Notes under the pieces: model-generated
What the model saw: only the letters and a program-made list of their open reading frames with translations
The model's database searches: none
Told to the model about the DNA's origin: nothing
Translations under genes and position numbers: made by a program
From: Kribbella sp. NBC_00382
Lineage (GTDB): Bacteria > Actinomycetota > Actinomycetes > Propionibacteriales > Kribbellaceae
NCBI RefSeq assembly: GCF_036067295.1
Contig: NZ_CP107954.1
Location: forward strand, 5,394,001 to 5,458,000
Direction of reading: 5' to 3'
DNA: 64,000 nucleotides
In this document: positions 1 through 8,041 of the stretch, one piece after another
Layout of the letters: every line of letters starts with the position of its first letter
Position numbering within the stretch: position 1 is the first letter of the stretch

Positions 1-663
1 ATGATGGCGACCGACATCGATCCGAACCGGCTCGAGGCGGCCAAGAAGTCGGCGAAGAACTTCGTCAACCAGCTGCCGACCAAGTTCAACGTCGCGCTGG
101 TCAACTTCGCCGGGACGGCGTCCATCATCGTGCCGCCGACGACCGACCGGGCGACCGTGCTCCGGTCGATCGACGGGCTCGAGCTCGCCGAGTCGACCGC
201 GACGGGTGAGGGCATCTTCACCTCGCTGCAGGCGCTCACCCAGGTCCCGGCGGACCCGGACCACCCGAACGACCCGGCCCCGGCCAGGATCGTGATGCTG
301 TCCGACGGCAAGCGGACGGTGGGCCGGACCGCGCAGGAGGGCGCTCAGGCGGCCAAGGCGAAGCACACGCCGGTCTACACGATCACCTTCGGTACGGACT
401 CGGGCTTCATCGAGATGGACGGCATCCGCCAGCGCGTACCCCCGGACCGCGCCGAGCTGCGCAGCGTCGCCGAGATCAGCGGGGGAGAGGCCTACACGGC
501 CGAGTCCGCGGGTGAACTCGAAGACGTCTACAAGGACATCGGCTCCTCGGTCGGCTACGACAAGGTCGACAAAGAAGTAACCTCCCGCTTCGCCGGCATC
601 GCCATGCTCTTCACGCTGGCCGCCGCCGGCGCCTGCATAGCGTTGGCCTCCCGCTTCCCCTAA
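1..663 (+). CDS. VWA-domain membrane protein, 5' truncated
   Basis: The last 220 residues of a von Willebrand factor A protein of the BatA/CoxE-like type. The window begins inside the gene. The visible start MMATDIDPNR is the part that normally follows the metal-binding DxSxS motif, so the ATG at base 1 is probably internal. The fold is recognisable from the stretches NVALVNFAG, TGEGIFTSL and RIVMLSDGK. One hydrophobic segment near residues 197-217 ends the protein, which suggests a membrane anchor with the VWA domain on one face. Such proteins usually sit beside MoxR ATPases, but the upstream genes are outside the window. Family confident, role unknown. Confidence 0.85.
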   Translation: MMATDIDPNRLEAAKKSAKNFVNQLPTKFNVALVNFAGTASIIVPPTTDRATVLRSIDGLELAESTATGEGIFTSLQALTQVPADPDHPNDPAPARIVMLSDGKRTVGRTAQEGAQAAKAKHTPVYTITFGTDSGFIEMDGIRQRVPPDRAELRSVAEISGGEAYTAESAGELEDVYKDIGSSVGYDKVDKEVTSRFAGIAMLFTLAAAGACIALASRFP

Positions 664-681
664 CCCCGGCCGAAACTGGCG

Positions 682-751
682 ACCTTGAACACCAAACGGC
701 GACCTCGGACAAGATATTTCCTGTCCGAGGTCGCCGTTTGGTGTTCAAGGT
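682..751. repeat. Long palindromic element, copy 1 (bidirectional terminator candidate)
   Basis: Two perfectly complementary 30-base arms (682-711 and 722-751) around a 10-base loop (AGATATTTCC). It lies between two convergent genes, so it can act as terminator in both directions. A related element with the same arm units and a similar loop (CGTTATTTCT) is at 45375-45456. Confidence 0.8.
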
Positions 752-757
752 GACTGC

Positions 758-3700
758 TTATGTCCCGTTGATCAGGCGAACTGCCAGGTCTGGGTTGAAC
801 TGGCCAGCCGGAGTGGTGGGAGCAATCCCGCACGGACCATCCGAATCACCGGGCACCTTGATCCAGAGCAGCATCTCGGCGCCGCCACCGATTTGGCTCG
901 GAGTGCCGAGCTTGCGGCCGGCTGGGTTGCACCACTCGCCGTTGGAGCCGTTGCCGTTCCGGCTGGTATCGATGACGAACGGTTTCGCCGTACCGAGGCT
1001 GGACCGCACGTTGTTGGCGTACGTCACCGACGCGCTGGTCGTGTAGTAGTTCGACACGTTCACCGCGAACCCACGCGCATTAGCGATCCCCGCCCCCTGC
1101 AGCCGAGCAGCCATCGTTGCCGCCGGCACCCAACCCGCGTTGCCCGCGTCGAGATACGCCCAGGTGTTAGGCGCCCGATCGTGGAACTGCTGGGTGGCGA
1201 AGGCAAGCATCCCGTTGCGCTCGGCAATCTGCGCCGCCGTCATGCACTCGAAATCACCCAACGCGTCCGGCTCGATCACCACGACCGCCGGCCGAGCACC
1301 GATCGAGTCAGCGAACGCAGCGATCCAACTCCGGTACGCCGCCGGCGACCCCGCGCCCCCACCCGAGTGCCCACCACACGCATCCCGCCCGGGCAGGTTG
1401 TACGCGACCAGTACCGGCAATTTGTCCGCGTTATCGGCGGCCCCAACGTACCCACCAACCATCGCGCCGATCGTCGTACCGGCCGGCGGATTGCCGAACC
1501 ACTTCGCCGTCGGCCTGCTCGCGATATTGGTGTTGATCGTCGAAGCCCGCGAGTCACTCCCGTGGCTGTTCACCCACGCCTTGGGCGTCGAGTCAGGATT
1601 GACGTAGAACCCACTCGTCAGGTCAACCGGACTCGCAAGCAGAGCCTGCGTCTTCTGCTGCCTGGGTGACTGGCTGTCTGCGAAGGCCGTGATCCACGCC
1701 AGCGCCGAATTCCAGTTCACCGCGACTTCGTTGGTCGAGTAGGAACCGATGTTGTCGAGATAACAGGTCGCCGGCGCACACCCTTGAAGCCCGCGCTGCG
1801 CCACCGGATCCTGCAGCCCCGAGTTCGGCCCGCCCGCCATCGCTCCAGGAGCAGGCGACGGCAGCGCCGGGTCGAGCGACTTCGCCCAGAACCGGTGATG
1901 CTGGTTGTGGCTGTCCCGCTCGCCGTACCCGGTCACGTACGACTGGTTGATCGCGTTCCGCCCGAGCAGATAGTCCAGCGACTCCAACGCGCCGTCCCGG
2001 TACTTCGGCAGCCTAGTCAGCGAGTATGCCGTCGCCATGATCATCGCGTTGTTGGCGACCGCGCTGTTCGACCCCCAGACGTACTTGCCGTCCGCCGGGA
2101 GGTACGGGTTGGCGTATCCCTGCGATCGCAGATCAGCCAGGTACTTGTCCGCGACCCTCGCAATCCGGATGACCAAGCCCAAGTACTCAACCGGAGAGAG
2201 CCGCCGCGGCACCCGCGCGAGTGCGAGGTCGGCCAGCCCGCCCGTCTCCTGCCACGAGAAACCGTCCGCCGCCTTGAGATGCGTCGTGATCGCCTTCTTG
2301 TACGACTGCTTGCCGGTCGTCGCGAAGAGCTCGGCCGCGGCCCAAGAGAACTCGTCGGTGACCTTCACATCGTCGTACGCGCCACCGCCCTCGCCGCCAG
2401 CGGGCGCATAGACAGCCGGGTTGGCCTTCGCCGCACTCCATGCCTTGGTCGCTGCTGTGAGGCATCGCGCGGCCAGGTCCTTGTCCCACTTCGCATAGAC
2501 CCGCGCGCAGCGGGCACCGACCGCGGCGACGTTCAGCGTGGCGGCCGTCGACGGCGGGTAGAGGTAGCGCTGCTGCGGATCGTCGGCCGGCTTGAGTGGC
2601 AGCCCGGTCCACTTCTCGTCGTGGATCTTGTGGTGCACCATCCCGGACGGCGCCTGCATCCGGAGCAGGAAGTCGATCTCCCACTTCGCCTCGTCCAGCA
2701 CATCGGGAATCTTGTTGCCTGCTTCAGGAATCTTCAGCGTCTCGTCACCGGACTGCTCGTACTGATCGAGCAACTGCCACGCCGCCAGCGCCCCGTTGAC
2801 GACGTACTTGCCGTGGTCACCCGCGTCGTACCAGCCACCCCGCACGTCGAGGCTGTACGTGCAGGTCCCGGGGAAACAAGGGACTGAGGTGTCACCCTTG
2901 TTCGGCGCGACGCCCAGATGCCCGGCATCGCGAGCGTGTTCAGCACCGACGTACTGGGCCTCGATCGGGATGCCGCTGCGGTTGTTGTAGAAGTACTCGA
3001 GCGCGTCCTGGGCCAGCGGTTTGTAGATGCCGTTGCCGATAGCAAAGGGCTCGCTGAGCTGGTCACCGACTGCCAGGCGATAGCCGTCGCCGGTGCCGCG
3101 GTACCGGTTGAAGTCGATCAGCTGGACGTTGGTACCGGACATCGCATCGACGCCATGCGGCTTGGTCTTGCCTTGGGCAACGACGCTGCCCGCGGTGTCG
3201 AGCAGTCGCCAGTCGAGCGGGCTGGTCTCGTCGGTGACGTAGGTGGCCCGCTTGGGCCCGCTCTGCAGGTAGCCGAGCTGGTTGACCCGGACCGGAGAGC
3301 CGAAGTCCCGTACCCCACCAGGTGGCACGACACCGCCGACGAACGAGATGTTGTCCAGACACAGCGTGTAGGGCGTGCTGCCGCCGCCGGCCTGGAAGGT
3401 GACCTGGGTGTGCTCCGCGGTGGTCGGCGACGTCCCGGTGAAGGTGAACGTCTGCGCGGTGGTCGTCACGTTGACGGTCTCGTTCAGCACGGTCGCCGTT
3501 GGCTTGGACGCGGTCTGGACGACCGCCCGGAACATGGTCGCCTCGCTGGCCGATGCCTCGAAGCGCAGTGTGTAGGGCTGGCCGCTCTCCACCGGCACGT
3601 CGTCCTGGCCGATCATCGAGTCCCACACGTTCACGGTGCCGCCGGGGACCTGCGCGCACAGCCGCCCGTCGGTGACGGCCGACGGCGTGTTCCCGCTGGT

Positions 3701-3868
3701 CCACCACGGACTGTTGACGCCGCTGTCGAAGTTCCCGTTCAGAATCCGCTCGTACTGCGGGCCGTCGGCCGCCGCGGCCTGAACGGCGAGGGTCGCCGGG
3801 ACGAGAGTCGCTGGAAGGAGAAGGAAGGCGGTCAGGGTGGTCACTGAGCGCCTTCGGAGTGTGGTCAT
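758..3868 (-). CDS. Secreted two-domain cellulase, GH9 endoglucanase fused to GH6
   Basis: A 1,036-residue exported cellulase with two catalytic domains. A Sec signal peptide (about 1-34) is followed by a CBM4/9-like carbohydrate-binding domain (about 40-175), the Ig-like CelD N-domain (VRVNQLGYL, about 190-280), and a GH9 domain with the DAGDHGKY catalytic region near 349, an HHRFWA segment and the acid/base region STNEVAVNWN near 713. From about residue 750 a GH6 domain follows (YNLPGRDACGG, VVIEPDALGD, YLDAGNAGW, LLWIKVPGDSDG). GH9 enzymes cut cellulose internally and GH6 enzymes release cellobiose, so the fusion joins complementary activities with almost no linker. The ATG at 3868 has a GGAGG site upstream. 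A CelR-type box lies 26 bases before the start, so cellobiose-responsive repression by the divergent LacI protein is likely. Confidence 0.93.
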   Translation of the reverse strand: MTTLRRRSVTTLTAFLLLPATLVPATLAVQAAAADGPQYERILNGNFDSGVNSPWWTSGNTPSAVTDGRLCAQVPGGTVNVWDSMIGQDDVPVESGQPYTLRFEASASEATMFRAVVQTASKPTATVLNETVNVTTTAQTFTFTGTSPTTAEHTQVTFQAGGGSTPYTLCLDNISFVGGVVPPGGVRDFGSPVRVNQLGYLQSGPKRATYVTDETSPLDWRLLDTAGSVVAQGKTKPHGVDAMSGTNVQLIDFNRYRGTGDGYRLAVGDQLSEPFAIGNGIYKPLAQDALEYFYNNRSGIPIEAQYVGAEHARDAGHLGVAPNKGDTSVPCFPGTCTYSLDVRGGWYDAGDHGKYVVNGALAAWQLLDQYEQSGDETLKIPEAGNKIPDVLDEAKWEIDFLLRMQAPSGMVHHKIHDEKWTGLPLKPADDPQQRYLYPPSTAATLNVAAVGARCARVYAKWDKDLAARCLTAATKAWSAAKANPAVYAPAGGEGGGAYDDVKVTDEFSWAAAELFATTGKQSYKKAITTHLKAADGFSWQETGGLADLALARVPRRLSPVEYLGLVIRIARVADKYLADLRSQGYANPYLPADGKYVWGSNSAVANNAMIMATAYSLTRLPKYRDGALESLDYLLGRNAINQSYVTGYGERDSHNQHHRFWAKSLDPALPSPAPGAMAGGPNSGLQDPVAQRGLQGCAPATCYLDNIGSYSTNEVAVNWNSALAWITAFADSQSPRQQKTQALLASPVDLTSGFYVNPDSTPKAWVNSHGSDSRASTINTNIASRPTAKWFGNPPAGTTIGAMVGGYVGAADNADKLPVLVAYNLPGRDACGGHSGGGAGSPAAYRSWIAAFADSIGARPAVVVIEPDALGDFECMTAAQIAERNGMLAFATQQFHDRAPNTWAYLDAGNAGWVPAATMAARLQGAGIANARGFAVNVSNYYTTSASVTYANNVRSSLGTAKPFVIDTSRNGNGSNGEWCNPAGRKLGTPSQIGGGAEMLLWIKVPGDSDGPCGIAPTTPAGQFNPDLAVRLINGT

Positions 3869-3893
3869 GCAGCTGCCTCCGGAGGGATCGCGC

Positions 3894-3907
3894 TGGGAGC
3901 GCTTTCA
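3894..3907. promoter_or_regulatory. CelR-type operator box 1 (imperfect)
   Basis: TGGGAGCGCTTTCA, one perfect half of the 14-bp palindrome TGGGAGCGCTCCCA known as the CelR operator of actinobacterial cellulase genes. It lies just upstream of the cellulase start. Confidence 0.75.
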
Positions 3908-4028
3908 GATTTGGCCAAAGGATCAGCGGCGTCCCTGTGCATGGTGCCGAGGCCGTCTGGGCGTGTCAAGACTGAAACAAGCGGTAAACCTGCTCTTCAC
4001 AACGGCCGCTCGGAGGCCTATGGTCGGC

Positions 4029-4042
4029 TGGAAGCGCTCCCA
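4029..4042. promoter_or_regulatory. CelR-type operator box 2 (one mismatch)
   Basis: TGGAAGCGCTCCCA, one base from the perfect 14-bp palindrome, in the middle of the divergent intergenic region. Confidence 0.8.
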
Positions 4043-4098
4043 GTTTCCCGCCCGACGCTGACTCAGCGGCGTCACCGAGGCCTCGGCGTCCATGGGAC

Positions 4099-4112
4099 TG
4101 GGAGCGCTCCCA
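4099..4112. promoter_or_regulatory. CelR-type operator box 3 (perfect palindrome)
   Basis: TGGGAGCGCTCCCA, a perfect match to the CelR consensus, 55 bases upstream of the LacI-family start at 4167. This points to autoregulation and argues against translation from the ATG at 4092, which lies upstream of the box. Confidence 0.88.
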
Positions 4113-4166
4113 AATCTCGTGACGGAGATACAGTCTCGATCAGGCAAGGTGAAGGAGAACGACCAG

Positions 4167-5180
4167 GTGACGATCGAGACGCCCAGGCGGCAACCGACCC
4201 TCGACGAGGTCGCCGAGCGCGCCGGGGTGTCGCGATCGGCGGCGTCCCGGGTGATCAACAACGCGCCGCACGTCAGCCGCGCCAAGCGCGAGGCGGTACG
4301 CCGGGCCGTCGACGACCTCGGGTACGTGCCCAACGCCACGGCCCGCGCGCTGGCGACCCAGCAGGCGGGGTCGGTCGTGCTGGCGATCTCGGGTGACGAT
4401 CCGGCGATGTTCGCGGACCCGTTCTTCGCCGAGGTCGTCGTCGGCGTCAACTCCGTACTGGAGGAGACCGAGCTGGAGCTGATGCTGTCGCTGGCCACGT
4501 CTTCGCGGGGCCAGGCGCGACTGGAGCAGTTGCTGCGTACCAGGCAGGCCGACGGCGTGATGCTGATGTCCCTCCACGGCGACGACCCGCTCGCGGCGAT
4601 CGCCGACAGCGCCTCCGTGCCGGTCGTCTTCGGCGGCCGCCCGCTGAACTTCGAGCCGCGGTACTACGTAGATGCCGACAACCGCGGAGGCGCCCGACTC
4701 GCCACCGAGCATCTCGTCCAGGCCGGCCGCCGCAAGATCGCCTCCATCACCGGCCGACTGGATGAAGGCGCAGGCATGGCCAGACTGCAGGGCTACCAGG
4801 ACGCACTAGCCGTGGCCGGCCTCGGCAGCGGCTTGACCGAGGACGGCGAGTTCAGCGAAGACGGCGGCAACGCCGCGATGACCAGGCTGCTCGACCGTGC
4901 CCCCGACCTGGACGCCGTCTTCATCGCCTCTGACCAGATGGCCATCGGCGCCCTCCGCGTGCTGGCCCGCGCAGGCCGCTCGGTCCCCGGCGACGTCGCC
5001 ATCGTCGGCTTCAACGACATCTCCAGCGCCCGCCACACCGACCCACCCCTCACCACAGTCAACCAACCCATCCACGCCCTGGGCCGAGAAATGGCCCGCA
5101 TGCTCCTGGCCCTGATGGCCGGCGACCACCCCACCCCCCTCATCCTGCCGACCCAGCTGGTGATCCGCTCCTCGGTCTGA
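4167..5180 (+). CDS. celR: LacI-family transcriptional regulator, CelR-like
   Basis: A 337-residue repressor: N-terminal helix-turn-helix (TLDEVAERAGVSRSAASRVI, about residues 10-29), hinge, then a periplasmic-binding-protein fold for the sugar effector (DADNRGGARLATEHL, VFIASDQMAIGALR, VAIVGFND). The GTG at 4167 was chosen because AAGGAG lies 9 bases upstream and because an operator sits at 4099-4112; the longer reading frame from 4092 would start above that operator. It is divergent from the GH9-GH6 cellulase and the region between them holds three CelR-type boxes. It is therefore inferred to repress the cellulase and itself until cellobiose binds. The effector is inferred from the operator type, not seen. 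Confidence 0.88.
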   Translation: MTIETPRRQPTLDEVAERAGVSRSAASRVINNAPHVSRAKREAVRRAVDDLGYVPNATARALATQQAGSVVLAISGDDPAMFADPFFAEVVVGVNSVLEETELELMLSLATSSRGQARLEQLLRTRQADGVMLMSLHGDDPLAAIADSASVPVVFGGRPLNFEPRYYVDADNRGGARLATEHLVQAGRRKIASITGRLDEGAGMARLQGYQDALAVAGLGSGLTEDGEFSEDGGNAAMTRLLDRAPDLDAVFIASDQMAIGALRVLARAGRSVPGDVAIVGFNDISSARHTDPPLTTVNQPIHALGREMARMLLALMAGDHPTPLILPTQLVIRSSV

Positions 5181-5430
5181 CGCCTGTGGACAACTTCCTC
5201 CGATCCGGGCGAGCCGCGGATACGCTCAAGTTGGAAGGACAGGGCGGCGCGGCGGTGCGATGGTTGCGGACCGCATGGTTCCGGATCGCGACACGATGGT
5301 GATGTGGTTGACGCGGCGAGGTTGCTGGTGTTGGCGGGGTGGGTGGTGCAGTATGGACCTCGCCGTCCGGGATCGACGGTGGTTGTTCGAGAACGCTGGG
5401 GAAGGCGCAGCTCGAACACAGGAGGTCCCG

Positions 5431-5928
5431 GTGGCGACGACTCGTGGCGTTCTATACGTCCACACCGTGCCGTCAGCGTTGTGCCCTCATGTTGAGTGGG
5501 CAGCGGGCGGCATCTTAGGCGTGCCCGTGAAACTCGACTGGACGCCACAGCCCGCGGCGCAGGGAACGTACCGGGCAGAGCTGTCGTGGCAGGCCGAGGC
5601 CGGTACGGCGGCGAAGCTGGCGTCCGCTCTGCGCGGGTGGCAGAAGCTGCGCTTCGAGGTCACCGAAGAACCCAGCAACGGGGTCGAGGGCGAGCGGTAC
5701 TCCTTCACGCCGACGCTCGGCGTCTTCCACGCGACCACCGGGGTGCACGGCGACATCATGGTGCCCGAGGAGCGGCTGAAGGCAGCGATGCTGAAGGCGG
5801 CCAGCGGCGAGGCGGATCTGACCGAGGAGGTCGAGCGGCTGCTCGGCCGGCCGTGGGACGACGAGCTCGAACCGTTCCGGTACGCCGGTGACGGGGCTCC
5901 CGTGCGCTGGCTGCATCAGGTGGTCTGA
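5431..5928 (+). CDS. DUF3145 family protein
   Basis: A 165-residue cytosolic protein opening with TTRGVLYVHTVPSALCPHVEWA, the signature of actinobacterial DUF3145, of unknown biochemical role. The GTG at 5431 is preceded by GGAGG at 5421-5425; the longer frame from 5260 adds a Trp/Arg-rich N-terminus with no family resemblance. Acidic C-terminus (EADLTEEVERLLG). No hydrophobic segment or signal peptide. DUF3145 genes are often near fatty acid synthesis genes in actinobacteria, and here the fab cluster begins about 2 kb away. Confidence 0.85.
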   Translation: MATTRGVLYVHTVPSALCPHVEWAAGGILGVPVKLDWTPQPAAQGTYRAELSWQAEAGTAAKLASALRGWQKLRFEVTEEPSNGVEGERYSFTPTLGVFHATTGVHGDIMVPEERLKAAMLKAASGEADLTEEVERLLGRPWDDELEPFRYAGDGAPVRWLHQVV

Positions 5929-6006
5929 GCGGAACCTGAGAAGTTCAGAAGAAAGCCCGTGAGGGCAGGACAACTGGCTCGATTTGCACGATGCTATGAA
6001 CAAGCT

Positions 6007-6125
6007 TCCCGATCATCGGGAGATAGAAGTGGCCGCTGGGCCACCGGGTGTCGGGACACCCCCGGTTGTCACACACAGCGGCCGCACCACGTGAAAGGGC
6101 GCGGACCCCAGGGTCCGCGCCTTTT
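6007..6125 (+). ncRNA. Candidate structured RNA or leader upstream of the patatin gene
   Basis: Three successive stem structures occupy this intergenic stretch. A small hairpin TCCCG/CGGGA spans 6007-6021. A long stem GGCCGCTG (6031-6038) pairs with CAGCGGCC (6076-6083) and encloses an inner hairpin GGGTGTC/GACACCC (6046-6061). An intrinsic terminator (6098-6121, then TTTT) ends the array 33 bases before the patatin start. The arrangement fits a small RNA gene or an attenuator. It matches no RNA family I recognise. Confidence 0.4.
6098..6125 (+). terminator. Intrinsic terminator upstream of patatin gene
   Basis: An 11-bp GC stem (6098-6108 with 6111-6121) followed by TTTT. The stem sequence is repeated at 7029-7054 beyond the patatin gene. 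Its position before the gene means either a separate small RNA ends here or the patatin mRNA is attenuated. Confidence 0.75.
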
Positions 6126-6157
6126 CGTTTGCGCCGATTCGATGAAAGGCGACTCTC

Positions 6158-7015
6158 ATGCGTGCATTGGTACTCGGTGGCGGGGGATCGGCAGGCAACG
6201 CCTGGCTGATCGGCGTTGCCGCCGGGTTGTTCGAGGCCGGGGTGGATGTGACCGACGCCGACCTGATCATCGGTACTTCTGCAGGCGCGACCGCTGCGGC
6301 TCAGCTCACCAGCACCAATCCAACCCAACTGCTGGCAGACATTCTCACCGCCACACCCCAGCAACGTCCGTCCAACGCTGGTGGGCCGCCGCGGGTTGAC
6401 CATTTGCAGCGGACGGGCGAGATCATCGCCACGGCTGAGGGGCCGGCTGACATGCGCCGTCGGCTTGGCGCGTCGGCGCTTGAGATCGATGCCGCGTCGG
6501 ATGGTTCGTGGTCGACGCAATGGCGCGCTACCGTCGCCGCGCGGCTGCCCAGCCAGGACTGGCCGCAACAGTTGGTGCACGTCACGGCAGTTGACGCTCG
6601 TACCGGCGAACCGGTCGTGTTCGACCGACACAGCGGAGTCGACCTAGCCGACGCCATCGCCGCAAGCACCGCCAGCGGCCCGCCGTACGCCATCGGCGAC
6701 AGCCGCTACATCGACGGCGGCTACCGCCGCTCCAGCGAGAACGCCGATCTAGCAGCCGGCTACGAAGGCGTGCTGGTGCTCTCACCCTTCGGTGGCAGAT
6801 CCCGAGCGCCGGAAGAGTGGAACATGCACCTGGCAGCCCAGATCGACGAACTACAAGCCGGTGGCAGCACGGTGGAGACCATCCTCCCGGACGCCAACGC
6901 CCTCGAAGCATTCGGCAGCAACATGATGGACCTCTCGAGACGCCCACCCGCCGCCCAAGCCGGCTACGACCAAGGCAAAGCCGCCGCCGAGCACCTCACC
7001 ACCTTCTGGCACTGA
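6158..7015 (+). CDS. Patatin-like phospholipase family protein
   Basis: A 285-residue serine acyl hydrolase of the patatin/RssA type. The N-terminus carries the glycine-rich oxyanion loop LGGGGSAGNAW (residues 5-15) and the nucleophile elbow GTSAGA near residue 47. The catalytic Asp is in the YIDGGY motif near residue 188. No signal peptide or transmembrane segment, so it is probably a cytosolic lipase or phospholipase acting at membranes. It is monocistronic and flanked on both sides by nearly identical terminators. The ATG at 6158 has AAAGGCG about 8 bases upstream. Substrate not predictable. Confidence 0.88.
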   Translation: MRALVLGGGGSAGNAWLIGVAAGLFEAGVDVTDADLIIGTSAGATAAAQLTSTNPTQLLADILTATPQQRPSNAGGPPRVDHLQRTGEIIATAEGPADMRRRLGASALEIDAASDGSWSTQWRATVAARLPSQDWPQQLVHVTAVDARTGEPVVFDRHSGVDLADAIAASTASGPPYAIGDSRYIDGGYRRSSENADLAAGYEGVLVLSPFGGRSRAPEEWNMHLAAQIDELQAGGSTVETILPDANALEAFGSNMMDLSRRPPAAQAGYDQGKAAAEHLTTFWH

Positions 7016-7028
7016 CCGCACCCGAGCT

Positions 7029-7056
7029 GGGCGCGGACCCCAGGGTCCGCGCCCTT
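7029..7056. terminator. Bidirectional terminator after patatin gene
   Basis: A 12-bp perfect stem (7029-7040 with 7043-7054) between the convergent patatin and secreted-protein genes. The core is identical to the terminator at 6098-6121. Confidence 0.75.
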
Positions 7057-7065
7057 CGTGTTGAC

Positions 7066-7938
7066 CTACTGGCCGTAGCTCTTGGCCGTCCAGCCCAGCG
7101 AGCCGAGCGACCCGCCCTTGATGTCGGTGCCGATTCGATCGCTCTGGTTCGCGTCGAAGTAGATCGACGCCGCCCCCGCGGTGGTGATGCCGATCAACGG
7201 CCGCCCCGCCTGGTGCGACTGGCAGTAGCCACTGCTCAAGCTGCCGAACCCGGCCCACCCAGTCGACTGCAGGACGGTGGAGCCGATCGTGGCCGGGTTG
7301 GCCAGGTTGATCCGCCACTCCTTCAGCTCACCGTTGGTCTTCGTGCCGATCAGTACGTCGACCGCCGCGCTGCCGGTGCCTTCGGTGCGCTCGTAGGTCA
7401 GCGTCTTGACCGAGTCCCAGCTGGTCGTCCGCAGCGTGGTCGGCGCGGACACCACGTACTTGCCGTTCGTATAGCTGACCTTGTAGCGGTAGAGGGAGGT
7501 ACCCGCGACGCGGTACAGATAGGTGCCGTTGGTGAGGATCCGGGTGCCGGCGAAGCCCGACGCCATCCGGGTGGCCGTGTTCTTGGTCATCTTCCAGACG
7601 CCGTTCGTCCGCTCACCCTGGCGCTCCAGGTCGTACAGGTAGCCGTCGGTCGGGTGCGTGACCAACTCGCTGCTGACGAAGAAGTCGGTATCACCGGCCG
7701 CACCGATCTGCTGCTGCGCGGACGGCACCCAGGCCAGCTTGTCGCCGGGGTACGAGGTAATGCTCGTCTTGCGGGCGTCATACCCGTAGGACAGTCGCTG
7801 GCCGTCGGAGCGGTAGGCGGTGGTGTACACCGCGCAGTCGGTCGGTACGTCTCCTACCGCCGCGCCGGCAGGCAGGGCGACGAGAGTGGAGCCGACGACC
7901 GCAGCGGTGACGGCGGCGGCGAAGAAGGGTTTGCGCAT
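7066..7938 (-). CDS. Secreted protein of unknown function, possible beta-propeller
   Basis: A 290-residue exported protein. The start at 7938 (MRKPFFAAAVTAAVVGST) gives a typical Sec signal peptide with likely cleavage near ALPAGAA, and has GGAGG upstream; the longer frame from 8130 lacks these. The mature part holds several short Tyr/Gly/Thr-rich blocks of similar design (DGYLYDLER, GTYLYRVAGTSLYRYKVS, GELKEWRINL, IGITTAGAASIYFD), which resembles the blades of tachylectin-type propellers. That is a visual impression only. No catalytic motif is seen. It is convergent with the patatin gene and downstream of the carboxyltransferase gene on the same strand with a gap of about 100 bases. Confidence 0.7.
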   Translation of the reverse strand: MRKPFFAAAVTAAVVGSTLVALPAGAAVGDVPTDCAVYTTAYRSDGQRLSYGYDARKTSITSYPGDKLAWVPSAQQQIGAAGDTDFFVSSELVTHPTDGYLYDLERQGERTNGVWKMTKNTATRMASGFAGTRILTNGTYLYRVAGTSLYRYKVSYTNGKYVVSAPTTLRTTSWDSVKTLTYERTEGTGSAAVDVLIGTKTNGELKEWRINLANPATIGSTVLQSTGWAGFGSLSSGYCQSHQAGRPLIGITTAGAASIYFDANQSDRIGTDIKGGSLGSLGWTAKSYGQ

Positions 7939-8041
7939 GGGCGGTGGTTCCTCCGTGAGTTCAGTCGAATGCTCGCCTGTGTCGACGCAGGCGATGGCAC
8001 CGCCGGTTCCCTCAGGAGGCCGGCGGTACACAAGCGCTGAA

